NCBI GenBank assembly: GCA_036381035.1
Contig: DASVDQ010000106.1
Span: 24,344 to 88,343, forward strand
Length of the DNA: 64,000 nt
Direction: 5' to 3'
DNA from: Trueperaceae bacterium
GTDB lineage: Bacteria; Deinococcota; Deinococci; Deinococcales; Trueperaceae
The position numbers and the translations under genes were made by a program. Below are positions 27,522-36,849 of the stretch, in pieces (position 1 is the stretch's first letter; every line of letters starts with the position of its first letter). The notes under the pieces are model-generated. The model ran no database searches, was not told where the DNA came from, and saw only the letters and a program-made list of their open reading frames with translations.

Positions 27522-28514
27522 ATGCGGAGCCCACGCCAGATGTTGGCAGCGCTGGTCCTAGCGCTGGCAGCGTCGCCCGCCATGGCCCAAGGCGGCGACC
27601 TGCCCGTAGTGAACGCCGCCATGGAGGCCACCGGCACGTTCTCCTGGATCGTGCACGCCATGGACTACTTCGGCACGGCGGAGGCCAACGGCATCAGGGT
27701 CGTCGGCACGCCGTACGCCAGCAAGCAGGCGACCGAGATCGCCCTGCGCAGCGGCGAGGCCGACGTCAAGGTCGACGACTTCCTCGCCCCCGTCCTGCTG
27801 CGGCAGGCGGGCATCAACGCCAGCGGCATCTACCCCTACGCCACGGCCATCGGCGGGCTCGTCGTGCCCGTCGACTCCGACATCCAGGGGCTCGAGGACC
27901 TCGACGGCAGGACCATCGCCGCCGGCGCGCTGCGCGACAAGAGCATCCTCATCCTCCGCACGCTGACGATCTCGGAGTACGGCTTCGACGTCGGCGACGA
28001 CCAGGTCGTCCAGGCCGCGCCGCCGCTGATGATGGAGCTCACGGCCTCAGGTGAGGTCGACGCGGCGCTGCCGCTGTGGCACTGGGTCGCGCGCATGGAG
28101 GCCGCCGGCGTGGGGCGCGAGATCATGACCGTGGCCGACATGCTCGAGCGCCTCGGCCTGCCCCGCGACCTGCCGAACCTCGTCGTGGTCGCCCGCGACG
28201 ACATGCCCGACGAGCTGAAGACGGCCTTCATCGCCGCGCTGCGGGACACGTTCGAGGTCATGAAGGCCACGCCGGCGGACGACCCGTTCTGGCAGACGAT
28301 CCTCGACGAGGGCCTCTACTCGCTGCCCGACCCGAGCCAGTTCCCGCAGGTCATCGAGCGCTGGAAGGCCGGCACGACCGACAAGTGGGACCAGGAGTCG
28401 ATAGACGGGCTCGTCACGATGGTCGAGCGCCTCGTCGAGCTCGCCGGGCCCGAGGCCGTCGGGGTCGAGAGCGTGGACCCTGCCGCCTACACCACCGAGT
28501 TCTTGCCGCGCTGA
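27522..28514 (+). CDS. ABC transporter substrate-binding protein, SsuA/TauA/NMT1-like
   Basis: The 330-residue periplasmic binding protein has a signal peptide (about 1-22, ending ASPAMAQ), then a type 2 binding fold. The pattern resembles SsuA/TauA and THI5/NMT1-like proteins (TPYASKQATEIALRSGEADVKVDD; DLDGRTIAAGALRDKS; LTASGEVDAALPLWHW). The ligand is unknown; the family binds sulfonates, taurine, nitrate, pyrimidine precursors and others. I chose ATG 27522 because of the signal peptide and the GGAGGTGG site. It starts a three-gene ABC operon that borders the quinoprotein island. Confidence 0.85.
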   Translation: MRSPRQMLAALVLALAASPAMAQGGDLPVVNAAMEATGTFSWIVHAMDYFGTAEANGIRVVGTPYASKQATEIALRSGEADVKVDDFLAPVLLRQAGINASGIYPYATAIGGLVVPVDSDIQGLEDLDGRTIAAGALRDKSILILRTLTISEYGFDVGDDQVVQAAPPLMMELTASGEVDAALPLWHWVARMEAAGVGREIMTVADMLERLGLPRDLPNLVVVARDDMPDELKTAFIAALRDTFEVMKATPADDPFWQTILDEGLYSLPDPSQFPQVIERWKAGTTDKWDQESIDGLVTMVERLVELAGPEAVGVESVDPAAYTTEFLPR

Positions 28515-28529
28515 GGGTAGGGTCGCCGG

Positions 28530-29359
28530 GTGGCGGTAGATGCTGAGAGAGCGGCCCCTGCCGTCGTCCGGCCCAAAGTCCCGAGGAGCTCAGGCGCCGG
28601 CGTCGGCCCCTGGCTGACGCTGGCGTCTTACGGCTCGCTGCTGGTCCTGTGGCTCGTGGGCGCCCGCGTGGCGCCCGACCTCATCCCCGGGCCCGTGGAG
28701 ACGCTCGACTTCGTCGCCCGCGAGTACCGGCGCGGCGTGCTGCTCGGCCACCTGTGGGTCACCACCCAGCGGGTCCTCAGCGCCTTCGCCATCGGCATGG
28801 TCATAGGCGTCGCCGCCGGCGCCGCCATGGGCGCCTCGAAGCGAGTCGACGACCTGCTGCAGGGCTGGCTCGTCGTCCTGCTCACGATCCCGCGCATCCT
28901 GCTCTTCGTCGTCGCCTACCTCACGATCGGCCTCTCCGACCAGGCGCTCGTCGTCGCCCTCGTCATCACGATCGTGCCCACGATCGTCGTGGCCGTGCGC
29001 GAGGGCGCCAGGGCCACCGACTCCTCGCTCGTCGACATGGCCAGGGCGTTCCGGCGCTCGCGCGCCGCCACCTGGCTCCACGTGGTGTTCCCTCAGCTCA
29101 CCCCCTACATCGTCGGCACGGCGCGCGGCTCGCTGGCGCTGACCTGGAAGATGGTCGTCCTCGGCGAGCTCCTGGGGCGCACCTCCGGCGTCGGCTACCA
29201 GATCTCCTTCTACTTCCAGTTCTTCAACATGACGGGGATCCTCGCCTACGGCGTGACGATGATGGTGCTGCTCGCCGTCGTCGACCTCGGCGTCATGGGG
29301 GCGCTGCAGAGGGTCGCGTTCCGCTGGCGCGCGCCCGTGAAGGTGAGCGCTGTCGGCTG

Positions 29360-29360
<1 letters not shown>
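28530..29360 (+). CDS. ABC transporter permease, SsuC/TauC-like
   Basis: The 276 residues have about six membrane helices and the permease signature around MARAFRRSRAATWLHVVFPQ and LTPYIVGTARGSLALTWKMV, typical of SsuC/TauC/NrtB-type permeases. The start is GTG at 28530, 15 bp after the binding protein. Its stop overlaps the ATPase start (TGATG). Confidence 0.9.
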
Positions 29361-30142
<782 letters not shown>

Positions 30143-30371
30143 CGAGGTCCCGGCGCCGCCTCAGCGACCGCTGTCGCCTCCCCGGCCGCCCCGGCGATGA
30201 AGGGGTACGCTAAGCCCAGCGGCCACGCGGATATACGATATGCGTTAGACTCCAACCGCACCGATGCGTAAGCCACGGCAAGTCAAGGGTCATTTGTCCC
30301 GCCACGCGCCAGGCCGCGGCGTGGCGCGGCGAGAACGGCGGCCGGAGCGCCGCCTTAGGAGGAAAGACCGA
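30143..30371. other. Upstream region of the secreted-repeat/cytochrome gene
   Basis: No gene. It holds an AT-rich patch (GGATATACGATATGCG, 30229-30244) that is a likely promoter core. An imperfect direct repeat ATGCGTTAG/ATGCGTAAG lies at 30240-30248 and 30264-30272. A perfect 8-bp stem (30300-30307 with 30319-30326) sits in the leader. Confidence 0.4.
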
Positions 30372-31190
30372 GTGATCCCCGGATCCAAGTCCGTGCGCAA
30401 GGTGTTGCCCCTAGCCCTGGGCGCGGCCCTGGCCGTGGCGGCGCTCGCCGCCGAGGCCGGCGCCGACCTGGCCGTGAGCAACCACCCCGAGCTGGGCGAG
30501 ATAGTCGTCGACGGCGCCGGCAACACGCTCTACGTCTTCGCCCCCGACGCGCAGGGCGAGAGCACCTGCTACGAGACCTGCGCGGCGAACTGGCCGCCCC
30601 TCGTCTCCGACGGCGAGGTGACCGCGGGCGAGGGCCTCTCCCAGGACCTCGTCGGCGCCGTCACGCGCACCGACGGCTCAGAGCAGGTCACCTACGGCGG
30701 CTGGCCTCTCTACACCTTCGTCCGCGACACCGAGGCCGGCCAGGCCAACGGCCAGGGCGTCAACGACGCCTGGTTCGCGATCGCGCCGGACGGCACGCCC
30801 GTGGGCATGCCGGCGACCGAGGACGCCGAGGGCGAGGGCGGCGAGGACGCCGGAGGCGCTGACGGAGGCGACGCCGGCGGAGCCGGCGGCGACGACATGG
30901 CCGCCCTCATGAAGGAGGGCGCCGCGGTGTTCGCCCGCATCTGCGCCGCCTGCCACGGCGCCAACGGCGACGAGGCGCTCGTCGAGCACGCCGCCATCCT
31001 CGCCAACAACCCGCGCCTGGAGAACGTCAACAGGGTCGTCAGGCGCATCATCCACGGCGGCGGCTACATGCCGCCCGTCGGTCGAGACCTGTCGGACCGC
31101 GAGGTCGCCGCCGTCGCCACCTTCGTCCGCAACTCCTTCGGCAACGACTTCGGTCCCGTCGGAGAGGAGGCTGCCGCTGAGATGCGCTGA
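30372..31190 (+). CDS. Secreted COG4315-like repeat protein fused to cytochrome c
   Basis: A 272-residue exported electron carrier. After the signal peptide (1-31) comes a domain of the COG4315 'secreted repeat' type: two repeats with LGEIVVDGAGNTLYVFAPD, CYETCAANWPPL and EQVTYGGWPLYTFVRD. A Gly/Asp/Glu-rich linker (about 148-175) follows, then a class I cytochrome c with CAACH (191-195) and a Met ligand in GGYMPPVG. Electrons probably come from the PQQ dehydrogenase encoded 90 bp downstream. The GTG at 30372 is chosen for its AGGAGG site and signal peptide. A paralogue with the same fusion lies at 55936-56814. Confidence 0.85.
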   Translation: MIPGSKSVRKVLPLALGAALAVAALAAEAGADLAVSNHPELGEIVVDGAGNTLYVFAPDAQGESTCYETCAANWPPLVSDGEVTAGEGLSQDLVGAVTRTDGSEQVTYGGWPLYTFVRDTEAGQANGQGVNDAWFAIAPDGTPVGMPATEDAEGEGGEDAGGADGGDAGGAGGDDMAALMKEGAAVFARICAACHGANGDEALVEHAAILANNPRLENVNRVVRRIIHGGGYMPPVGRDLSDREVAAVATFVRNSFGNDFGPVGEEAAAEMR

Positions 31191-31280
31191 GAGGAGTCGA
31201 GAGCCGGAAGGTCTGCTTCGCAACGGAACACGAGAGAGCCTTGCTTGCATCGAGCCGTTCGGCACGGAGGAGGAAGATCG

Positions 31281-33029
31281 ATGAGACCCCAGCGGAAGCT
31301 ACGCATCGTCACCCTCGTGGCGGCAGCCGCCTTGGCCGGCTTCGGCCTCGCGCAGACCGACGAGGACATGCTCAACCCCCCGCCCGGCGAGTGGCCTCAG
31401 TTCGGGCGCGACTCGTTGGCGAACCGCTACAGCCCGCTCGACCAGATCAACACCGAGAACGTGGCCGACCTGCAGCTCGCGTGGGTCCGTGACATGGGCT
31501 ACCGGCAGACGTTCCAGGGCACGCCCACGGTGTGGAACGGCATCATGTACGTGGCCACCCAGACCGGCGTGACGGCCCTGGACGCCACCGACGGCTCCAC
31601 CGTCTGGGAGTACAGCTCCCCCAACGAGGGCGAGGTCATCAACGACTCCGCCACGCGCGGCGCGCCCCTCGTCTACGACGGCAAGGTCTTCGCGAACCTG
31701 CGCTACGGCGCCACCGTCGCCCTCGACGCCGCGACCGGCGAGGAGCTCTGGAAGGTCCAGGTCACCAACGAGGCCCTGAACGAGGGCTTCACCACGAACC
31801 CGATCTGGGCTGACGGCAAGGTCATCGTCTCGCCCTCGGGCGCCGACTCCGGCGGCGCGCCGGGACGCATCCTGGCCCTCAACCCCGAGGACGGCGAGAT
31901 CCTGTGGACCTTCAACATCATCCCGACCGGTCCCGAGGACCCCGCCTGGGCGACCTGGAACAACCCGCCGTCCTGGGAAGCCGGCATCGGCGGCGCCTCG
32001 GCGTGGAACGCGGGCGCCTACGACCCCGAGACCAACACGATCGTCTGGGGCACCGGCCAGCCGACCCCGTGGGACCGCGTCGACCCGCGCCGCGCCGACC
32101 CCGAGGGCGAGGTCACCGACGACCTCTACGCGAACACGTGGGTGGGGCTCGACGCCGACACCGGCGAGCTGAAGTGGTACCGCCAGGCCCTGCCGGGCGA
32201 CGAGTGGGACTACGACCAGCACCAGGTGCCGACGTTCGCCACCGTCGACTGGAACGGCGAGCAGCGCCGCGTGGCGATCATGGGCTCCTCGACGGGCTAC
32301 ATCTTCGTCGTCGACGCCGACACGGGCGAGCAGCTCGCCAACCACCCGGCCTTCACCACCGCGGTCCCCGACGCGGAGTACACCATCATCCTCGGCTACG
32401 ACGACGACGGCCGCGCCATCGTGAACGAGGAGGCGCGCGAGTCGAACCAGGCCTTCGCCGAGACCTTCGACTTCTTCGACATGTGCCCCGGCCTGCGCTG
32501 GGCGCACATCGCGCCGCCGGCCTTCAGCCCTGACACAGGCCTGTACTACCGGCCGAACAACACCGCCTGCATCGAGTTCGGCTCGGTCTCGATCCCCGAC
32601 GACTGGCAGCCCGGCGAGCGCGCGTTCGACTGGGAGACCGGCGAGAACACGTGGTTCGACCGCCTCGGCGGCCTCAGCGCCTTCGACCCGGTGACGGGCG
32701 AGGTCGTCTGGGAGTTCACGTACGACTACGGCTACGACGCCGGACCGGTCGTGACGGCGGGCGGCCTCGTCTTCTCCGCCTTCACCGACCGCACCTTCCG
32801 CGCGTTCGACGCCGCGACCGGCGAGCTGCTGTGGAGCCACCCCCTGTCCACGGGCTCCAACGCCGGCACCATCACCTACGAGGTCGACGGCGAGCAGTAC
32901 GTGGCCACCATGGTCGGCAAGACCGGCTTCGCGGCCGGCGGGGCGATCCCCGACTACAACCCCGAGGTCGAGGACCTGTTCGTGCCCCCGACGGGCGGCG
33001 TGGCGGTCTTCGTCTTCAAGCTGCCGTAA
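31281..33029 (+). CDS. PQQ-dependent dehydrogenase 1 (divergent, Asp-x-Asp type)
   Basis: A secreted quinoprotein, probably an alcohol dehydrogenase, of 582 residues. The signal peptide (1-24) is followed by an eight-bladed propeller with PQQ/Trp-docking repeats (for example VVALDAATGEELWKVQV-like blades). By comparison with methanol dehydrogenases, the catalytic Asp is Asp310 in DEWDYDQH. Asp312 two residues later is the lanthanide-type signature. The usual Asn ligand (GTGN) is Gln260 (WGTGQPTPW), and the usual Glu region reads SGADSGGAPGR (Asp189). The vicinal Cys-Cys pair is absent. ATG 31281 has a GGAGGAGG site. Paralogue of dehydrogenase 2; the substrate is unknown. Confidence 0.88.
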   Translation: MRPQRKLRIVTLVAAAALAGFGLAQTDEDMLNPPPGEWPQFGRDSLANRYSPLDQINTENVADLQLAWVRDMGYRQTFQGTPTVWNGIMYVATQTGVTALDATDGSTVWEYSSPNEGEVINDSATRGAPLVYDGKVFANLRYGATVALDAATGEELWKVQVTNEALNEGFTTNPIWADGKVIVSPSGADSGGAPGRILALNPEDGEILWTFNIIPTGPEDPAWATWNNPPSWEAGIGGASAWNAGAYDPETNTIVWGTGQPTPWDRVDPRRADPEGEVTDDLYANTWVGLDADTGELKWYRQALPGDEWDYDQHQVPTFATVDWNGEQRRVAIMGSSTGYIFVVDADTGEQLANHPAFTTAVPDAEYTIILGYDDDGRAIVNEEARESNQAFAETFDFFDMCPGLRWAHIAPPAFSPDTGLYYRPNNTACIEFGSVSIPDDWQPGERAFDWETGENTWFDRLGGLSAFDPVTGEVVWEFTYDYGYDAGPVVTAGGLVFSAFTDRTFRAFDAATGELLWSHPLSTGSNAGTITYEVDGEQYVATMVGKTGFAAGGAIPDYNPEVEDLFVPPTGGVAVFVFKLP

Positions 33030-33036
33030 GCCACGG

Positions 33037-33055
33037 GCGGGACCGACAGTCCCGC
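33037..33055. terminator. Hairpin after PQQ dehydrogenase 1 (first of two)
   Basis: GCGGGAC (33037-33043) pairs with GTCCCGC (33049-33055) around a 5-nt loop, just after the stop at 33029. Confidence 0.45.
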
Positions 33056-33064
33056 AGAGACAAG

Positions 33065-33100
33065 GACGCGGACCGGGAGCAGCAGTTCCCGGTCCGCGTC
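33065..33100 (+). terminator. Strong hairpin terminator after PQQ dehydrogenase 1
   Basis: A perfect 14-bp stem (33065-33078 with 33087-33100; GACGCGGACCGGGA and its complement) with an 8-nt loop, followed by GGTTGGT. It separates dehydrogenase 1 from the next gene pair. Confidence 0.65.
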
Positions 33101-33163
33101 GGTTGGTAGGGCGGCGTGCCCCTGGTCTAGAGTCCCTGCATACAAGGAAAGCGAGGCCGACGA

Positions 33164-35134
33164 GTGCGAACGCGCCTGCTAGCCCTCACCCTCTGCCTGA
33201 CAGTCCTCGGTCAGCTCGCCTCCGCTCAGGAGGGCGCCTTCGAGCTGGCGTTCTGCGCCCAGCCCTCCAGCTACCCCATCTCAGACAGGGAGCGCGGCGG
33301 CTTCGACGTCGAGATCGCGGAGATCCTCGCCGACGAGCTCGGCGCCACCGCGACGTTCACCTGGACGCAGTTCGACGACTTCGGCATCAGGGACACGCTG
33401 CACGCCGGGGTCTGCGACGTCGCCGTCGGGGTATCGGAGGGCGTCGCCGAGATGATGACGACGGTCCCCTACCTCGACGCCGCCTACGCCTTCGTCACGC
33501 GGCAGGAGGACGGCCTCACCATCGAGTCGCTCGACGACCCGCAGCTCCGCGAGCTGCGCATCGGCACCTACCAGTCCGCGCTCCCGACCTTCGCGCTGCG
33601 GAACCGGGGCATCCTCGAGAACGTCACCGAGTACGCGGCCGTCATCACGCCCACGGGCGTCGACCCGCACACGCCCATCCTCGACGGCCTCGTCAACGGC
33701 GAGGTGGACGTGGCCATCGTCTACGGCCCCTACGCGGCCGCCAGGGCCGCCGAGGAGGAGGTCGCGCTGAGCGTCACCCCGCTGACGCCCCAGGTCGACG
33801 TCGGCCCCTCGCTCCTGCAGCTCTCGCGCATCCTCACCATCGGAGTGCGCCCGCGCGACGAGTCGCTGCGCGACGCCATCGACCGCGCCCTCGCCGCGCG
33901 TTGGGAGGACGTGCAGGCGGTGCTCGACGCCTACGGCGTCCCGCGCTTCCCCGTGTCGCGCCCCGTGTTCACCGACGAGCTCGCCGGCACGGTCAAGGTC
34001 GGCGTGATCTTCCCCGCCAGCACGCCAGCGGCGCTGCCCAACGGCCCTGTGGGCGACGTCGCCCGCCTGGGCGCGGCGGTCGCCGAGAGCGCCGTCTCCC
34101 GGGGCGGGGACGCGCAGCCCAGGTTCCGCGTGCTCGACGCGCACGCGCCCACGCTCGCGTCCGCCGAGAGGGCCGCCCGGCGGCTGGTCGCCGTGGACGG
34201 CGTCAGCGCCCTGGTGGGCGGCTACGACGAGGAGCAGGCGCGCGCCCTCGCCGCGGTGGCTGCCGAGCTCGGCGTGCCCTTCTTCAACGCCGGCTCCGGC
34301 GACGACGCCCTGCGCTCCTCCGCCTGCTACCCGACGACGTTCCACGTGGCGCCGAGCACCGCCATGATGGTCGCGGCCAGCCTCACCGCCGTCGCGCCGG
34401 ACGCCGCGGCCGTCTACGCGGTCATCGAGGGCGCGGACCGCGCCGAGGCGCTCGCCCCGTACGTCGAGGAGGTCGTGACCGCCGCCGGCGCCGCCCTGGC
34501 CGGCACGGCCACGGTGGAGCCGGGTCAGTTCGTCTTCTTCCCCCTGCTCCAGGAGATCGCCGGCACGGGAGCCGACGCGGTCCTCCTCATCGCGTCCTCC
34601 GACGCGCAGGAGCAGTTCATCAGCCAGGCCTCAGCCGTCGTCCCCGACGCACGCCTGGTCGGCGTGAGCCCCGTGGGCGGCCAGTCGCGGCCGTACCTCG
34701 AGCGCTTCCGCCAGGTGGCGCCGGGCGGCGCGCCCGACCCGCGGGTCGTGGCGTGGGACCCCGCCGTGGACTCGGACCTCAACGAGACCTACGCCTCGCG
34801 CACCGGCGAGCCCATGGAGCCCGCCGCCTGGACCACGTACGCCGCGATCGTCGCCACGTTCGAGGCCGCGCGCGCGGGAGCGCTCGGCTCCCCCGAGGAG
34901 CTGGCCGCGTTCCTCCGCGACCCGGCCTCCGCGATCGACGTGGGCAAGGGCGAGCCCGTGACGTTCCGCGAGGACGGGCAGATGCTGCAGGAGCTCTACG
35001 TCATAGAGGCCGACCCCGAGGCGCGCTGGGGTCGCACCGCGGCCGCCCGCACGGCCATCGCCACGGTCGCCGAGGTCGTGCCAGCCTCGCTCACCGCCGA
35101 CGCGGCGCTGCCGGCCACCTGCGAGGCGCCCTGA
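33164..35134 (+). CDS. Fusion of a MoxJ/XoxJ-like and a LivK-like periplasmic binding protein (copy 1)
   Basis: A 656-residue exported protein with two binding-protein modules. After the signal peptide (1-21) comes a type 2 domain (about 24-275) of the quinoprotein-associated MoxJ/XoxJ kind (FELAFCAQPSSYPISDRERG, HAGVCDVAVGVSEG, GTYQSALPTFALRNRGI). It is joined to a type 1 LivK-like domain (about 280-656; VKVGVIFPAST, AAELGVPFFNAGSGDD, FHVAPSTAMM, and a C-terminal Cys in PATCEAP). Each half occurs alone elsewhere in this window, and copy 2 at 51885-53948 has the same order. XoxJ-type proteins are thought to help mature the dehydrogenase; LivK-like ones belong to PQQ-linked ABC systems. GTG start at 33164. 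Its TGA overlaps the next gene's start. Confidence 0.85.
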   Translation: MRTRLLALTLCLTVLGQLASAQEGAFELAFCAQPSSYPISDRERGGFDVEIAEILADELGATATFTWTQFDDFGIRDTLHAGVCDVAVGVSEGVAEMMTTVPYLDAAYAFVTRQEDGLTIESLDDPQLRELRIGTYQSALPTFALRNRGILENVTEYAAVITPTGVDPHTPILDGLVNGEVDVAIVYGPYAAARAAEEEVALSVTPLTPQVDVGPSLLQLSRILTIGVRPRDESLRDAIDRALAARWEDVQAVLDAYGVPRFPVSRPVFTDELAGTVKVGVIFPASTPAALPNGPVGDVARLGAAVAESAVSRGGDAQPRFRVLDAHAPTLASAERAARRLVAVDGVSALVGGYDEEQARALAAVAAELGVPFFNAGSGDDALRSSACYPTTFHVAPSTAMMVAASLTAVAPDAAAVYAVIEGADRAEALAPYVEEVVTAAGAALAGTATVEPGQFVFFPLLQEIAGTGADAVLLIASSDAQEQFISQASAVVPDARLVGVSPVGGQSRPYLERFRQVAPGGAPDPRVVAWDPAVDSDLNETYASRTGEPMEPAAWTTYAAIVATFEAARAGALGSPEELAAFLRDPASAIDVGKGEPVTFREDGQMLQELYVIEADPEARWGRTAAARTAIATVAEVVPASLTADAALPATCEAP

Positions 35135-36849
35135 GGCCGAGGAACGCCCTGGGGCTGTGCCTGGCCCTGGCCGCCGTCGCCGGCCTCTCGGCGGCGCGGG
35201 GACAGGGCGCGGCCGGCGACTGGCTGCAGCTCGGCGGCGACCCGTCGGGCACGCGCTTCAGCGCCCTCGACCAGATCGACGTGACGAACGTTTCTCGGCT
35301 GCGGGTCGCCTGGGTCGCCGAGCTGGGCTTCACCGGACGCGTCCAGGGCGCTCCCGCCGCCTGGGACGGCGTCCTGTTCGTGAGCACGGAGACCGGGGTG
35401 CTGGCGCTCGACGGCGCCACCGGCGCGCTGCTGTGGCGCTACGAGGAGGGGACGGGCGACAGGACCACCGCGGGCCTGCCCGTGCAAGCGCCGCGCGGGA
35501 GCCCGGTCGTGGCGCCGGACGGTGAGGGCGCGACGGTGTTCGCCTCGCTGCCCTCGGCGCCGGCGGTGGTGGCGCTCGACGCCGTCACCGGCGCGCTGCG
35601 CTGGCGCACCGACGTGGGGCACCCCGACTTCGCCGAGGCCCTCAGGACGAACCCGCTCCTGGCCGGCGACGTGCTCGTCGTGGGCCCCACGGGTGCCGAC
35701 CTCAGCCCCGTGCCCGGCCGGCTCGTCGCCCTCGACCCCGCCACGGGCGAGGTCGTCTGGACCTTCGACACCGTGCCGGTGGCGGAGGACGACCCGGCGC
35801 GCGCGACCTGGGGCCCCTACCCGCCCGGCCGCAGCTTCGGCGTGGGGGGCGGGTCGGCGTGGAACGCCGGCGCCTACGACCCCGTCTCCGGCGTGGTCGT
35901 CTACGGCACGGGGCAGCCCATACCCTCCGACAACCTCGACCCGCGACGCTTCGACGGGGACGGGCCCGTCACGCCCGACCTCTACACCTCGAGCTTCGTG
36001 GGGCTAGACGCCGCCACCGGCGAGCTGAGGTGGTTCCACCAGGTCGTCCCCGGCGACGAGTGGGGCTACGACCAGCACACGGTCCCCGTGGTCGTCGACC
36101 TGCCTGCCGGGGAGGGGACCGTGCGCGCGGCGCTCCTCGCCACGACGACGGGGTTCCTCCTCGCCGTCGACGTCGCCACGGGCGAGCTGCTGGCCGCCCA
36201 CCGGATGGTCGAGGAGGCGAACGTTCACGTGGGGTACGACGACGCGGGGCGCCCCGTCATCGACGAGAGCATGCGCCGCACCTCGCCGGACGAGGTCCTG
36301 CGCGTCTGTCCCGGCAGCCGCTGGGCCAGCATCGCGCCGGCGGCCTACAGCCCCGTCACGGGCCTCCTCTACCGCCCCAACGACACGGCGTGCTCGCGCC
36401 AGGGGGCGGTCAACGCCCCCGACGACTGGCAGCCCGGCGCCAGGCCGAACTGGCTCCTGGTCGAGGTGAGGCTGGCGGAGGACTACTTCGCGCGCTGGGG
36501 AGCGCTGTCGGCTCTGGACCCCGTCACGGGCGAGGTCGCCTGGAGCTTCGACGTCCCCTACCCGCACGACGCCGGGGCGCTGGCCACGGCCGGCGGGCTC
36601 GTCTTCTCCGCCTTCGCCGACAGGCAGTTCAGGGCCTTCGACGCCGCCACCGGCGCGGTGCTGTGGAGCCAGGTGCTCACGGCGCACTCCGACGCCGCGC
36701 CCGTCACCTACCTGGCCGGCGGCGTGCAGTACGTGGCCGTGATGGCCGGCCGGGACACGCCCGTGCCCAGCCTGCCGGCCACGGGCCTGCCCGCCTCGCT
36801 CACGGGCCCGGCCACGCTGTTCGCGTTCGCGCTGCCGCGCCCACCCTGA
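35131..36849 (+). CDS. PQQ-dependent dehydrogenase 2 lacking the catalytic Asp
   Basis: Paralogue of dehydrogenase 1 (same blade order, same GTGQP at the Asn-ligand site, GADLSPVPGR at the Glu-ligand site). The catalytic segment reads DEWGYDQH: Gly312 (codon GGC at 36064-36066) replaces the proton-abstracting Asp, while the second Asp314 remains. It may be inactive, a scaffold, or a heterodimer partner. The protein has an apparent signal peptide (LGLCLALAAVAGLSAARGQG). No ATG, GTG or TTG is available near the expected start. The best candidate is CTG at 35131, which overlaps the TGA of the upstream fusion gene (CTGA), giving 572 residues. The gene end overlaps the convergent vWA gene by 50 bp. 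Confidence 0.8.
   Translation: MRPRNALGLCLALAAVAGLSAARGQGAAGDWLQLGGDPSGTRFSALDQIDVTNVSRLRVAWVAELGFTGRVQGAPAAWDGVLFVSTETGVLALDGATGALLWRYEEGTGDRTTAGLPVQAPRGSPVVAPDGEGATVFASLPSAPAVVALDAVTGALRWRTDVGHPDFAEALRTNPLLAGDVLVVGPTGADLSPVPGRLVALDPATGEVVWTFDTVPVAEDDPARATWGPYPPGRSFGVGGGSAWNAGAYDPVSGVVVYGTGQPIPSDNLDPRRFDGDGPVTPDLYTSSFVGLDAATGELRWFHQVVPGDEWGYDQHTVPVVVDLPAGEGTVRAALLATTTGFLLAVDVATGELLAAHRMVEEANVHVGYDDAGRPVIDESMRRTSPDEVLRVCPGSRWASIAPAAYSPVTGLLYRPNDTACSRQGAVNAPDDWQPGARPNWLLVEVRLAEDYFARWGALSALDPVTGEVAWSFDVPYPHDAGALATAGGLVFSAFADRQFRAFDAATGAVLWSQVLTAHSDAAPVTYLAGGVQYVAVMAGRDTPVPSLPATGLPASLTGPATLFAFALPRPP

Noticed and set aside
33103..36849. A single 1248-codon open frame spanning the binding-protein fusion and dehydrogenase 2
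   Set aside because: Its first part is a shadow of the 33164-35134 gene in another frame; only the part from about 35131 has quinoprotein sequence and a signal peptide.
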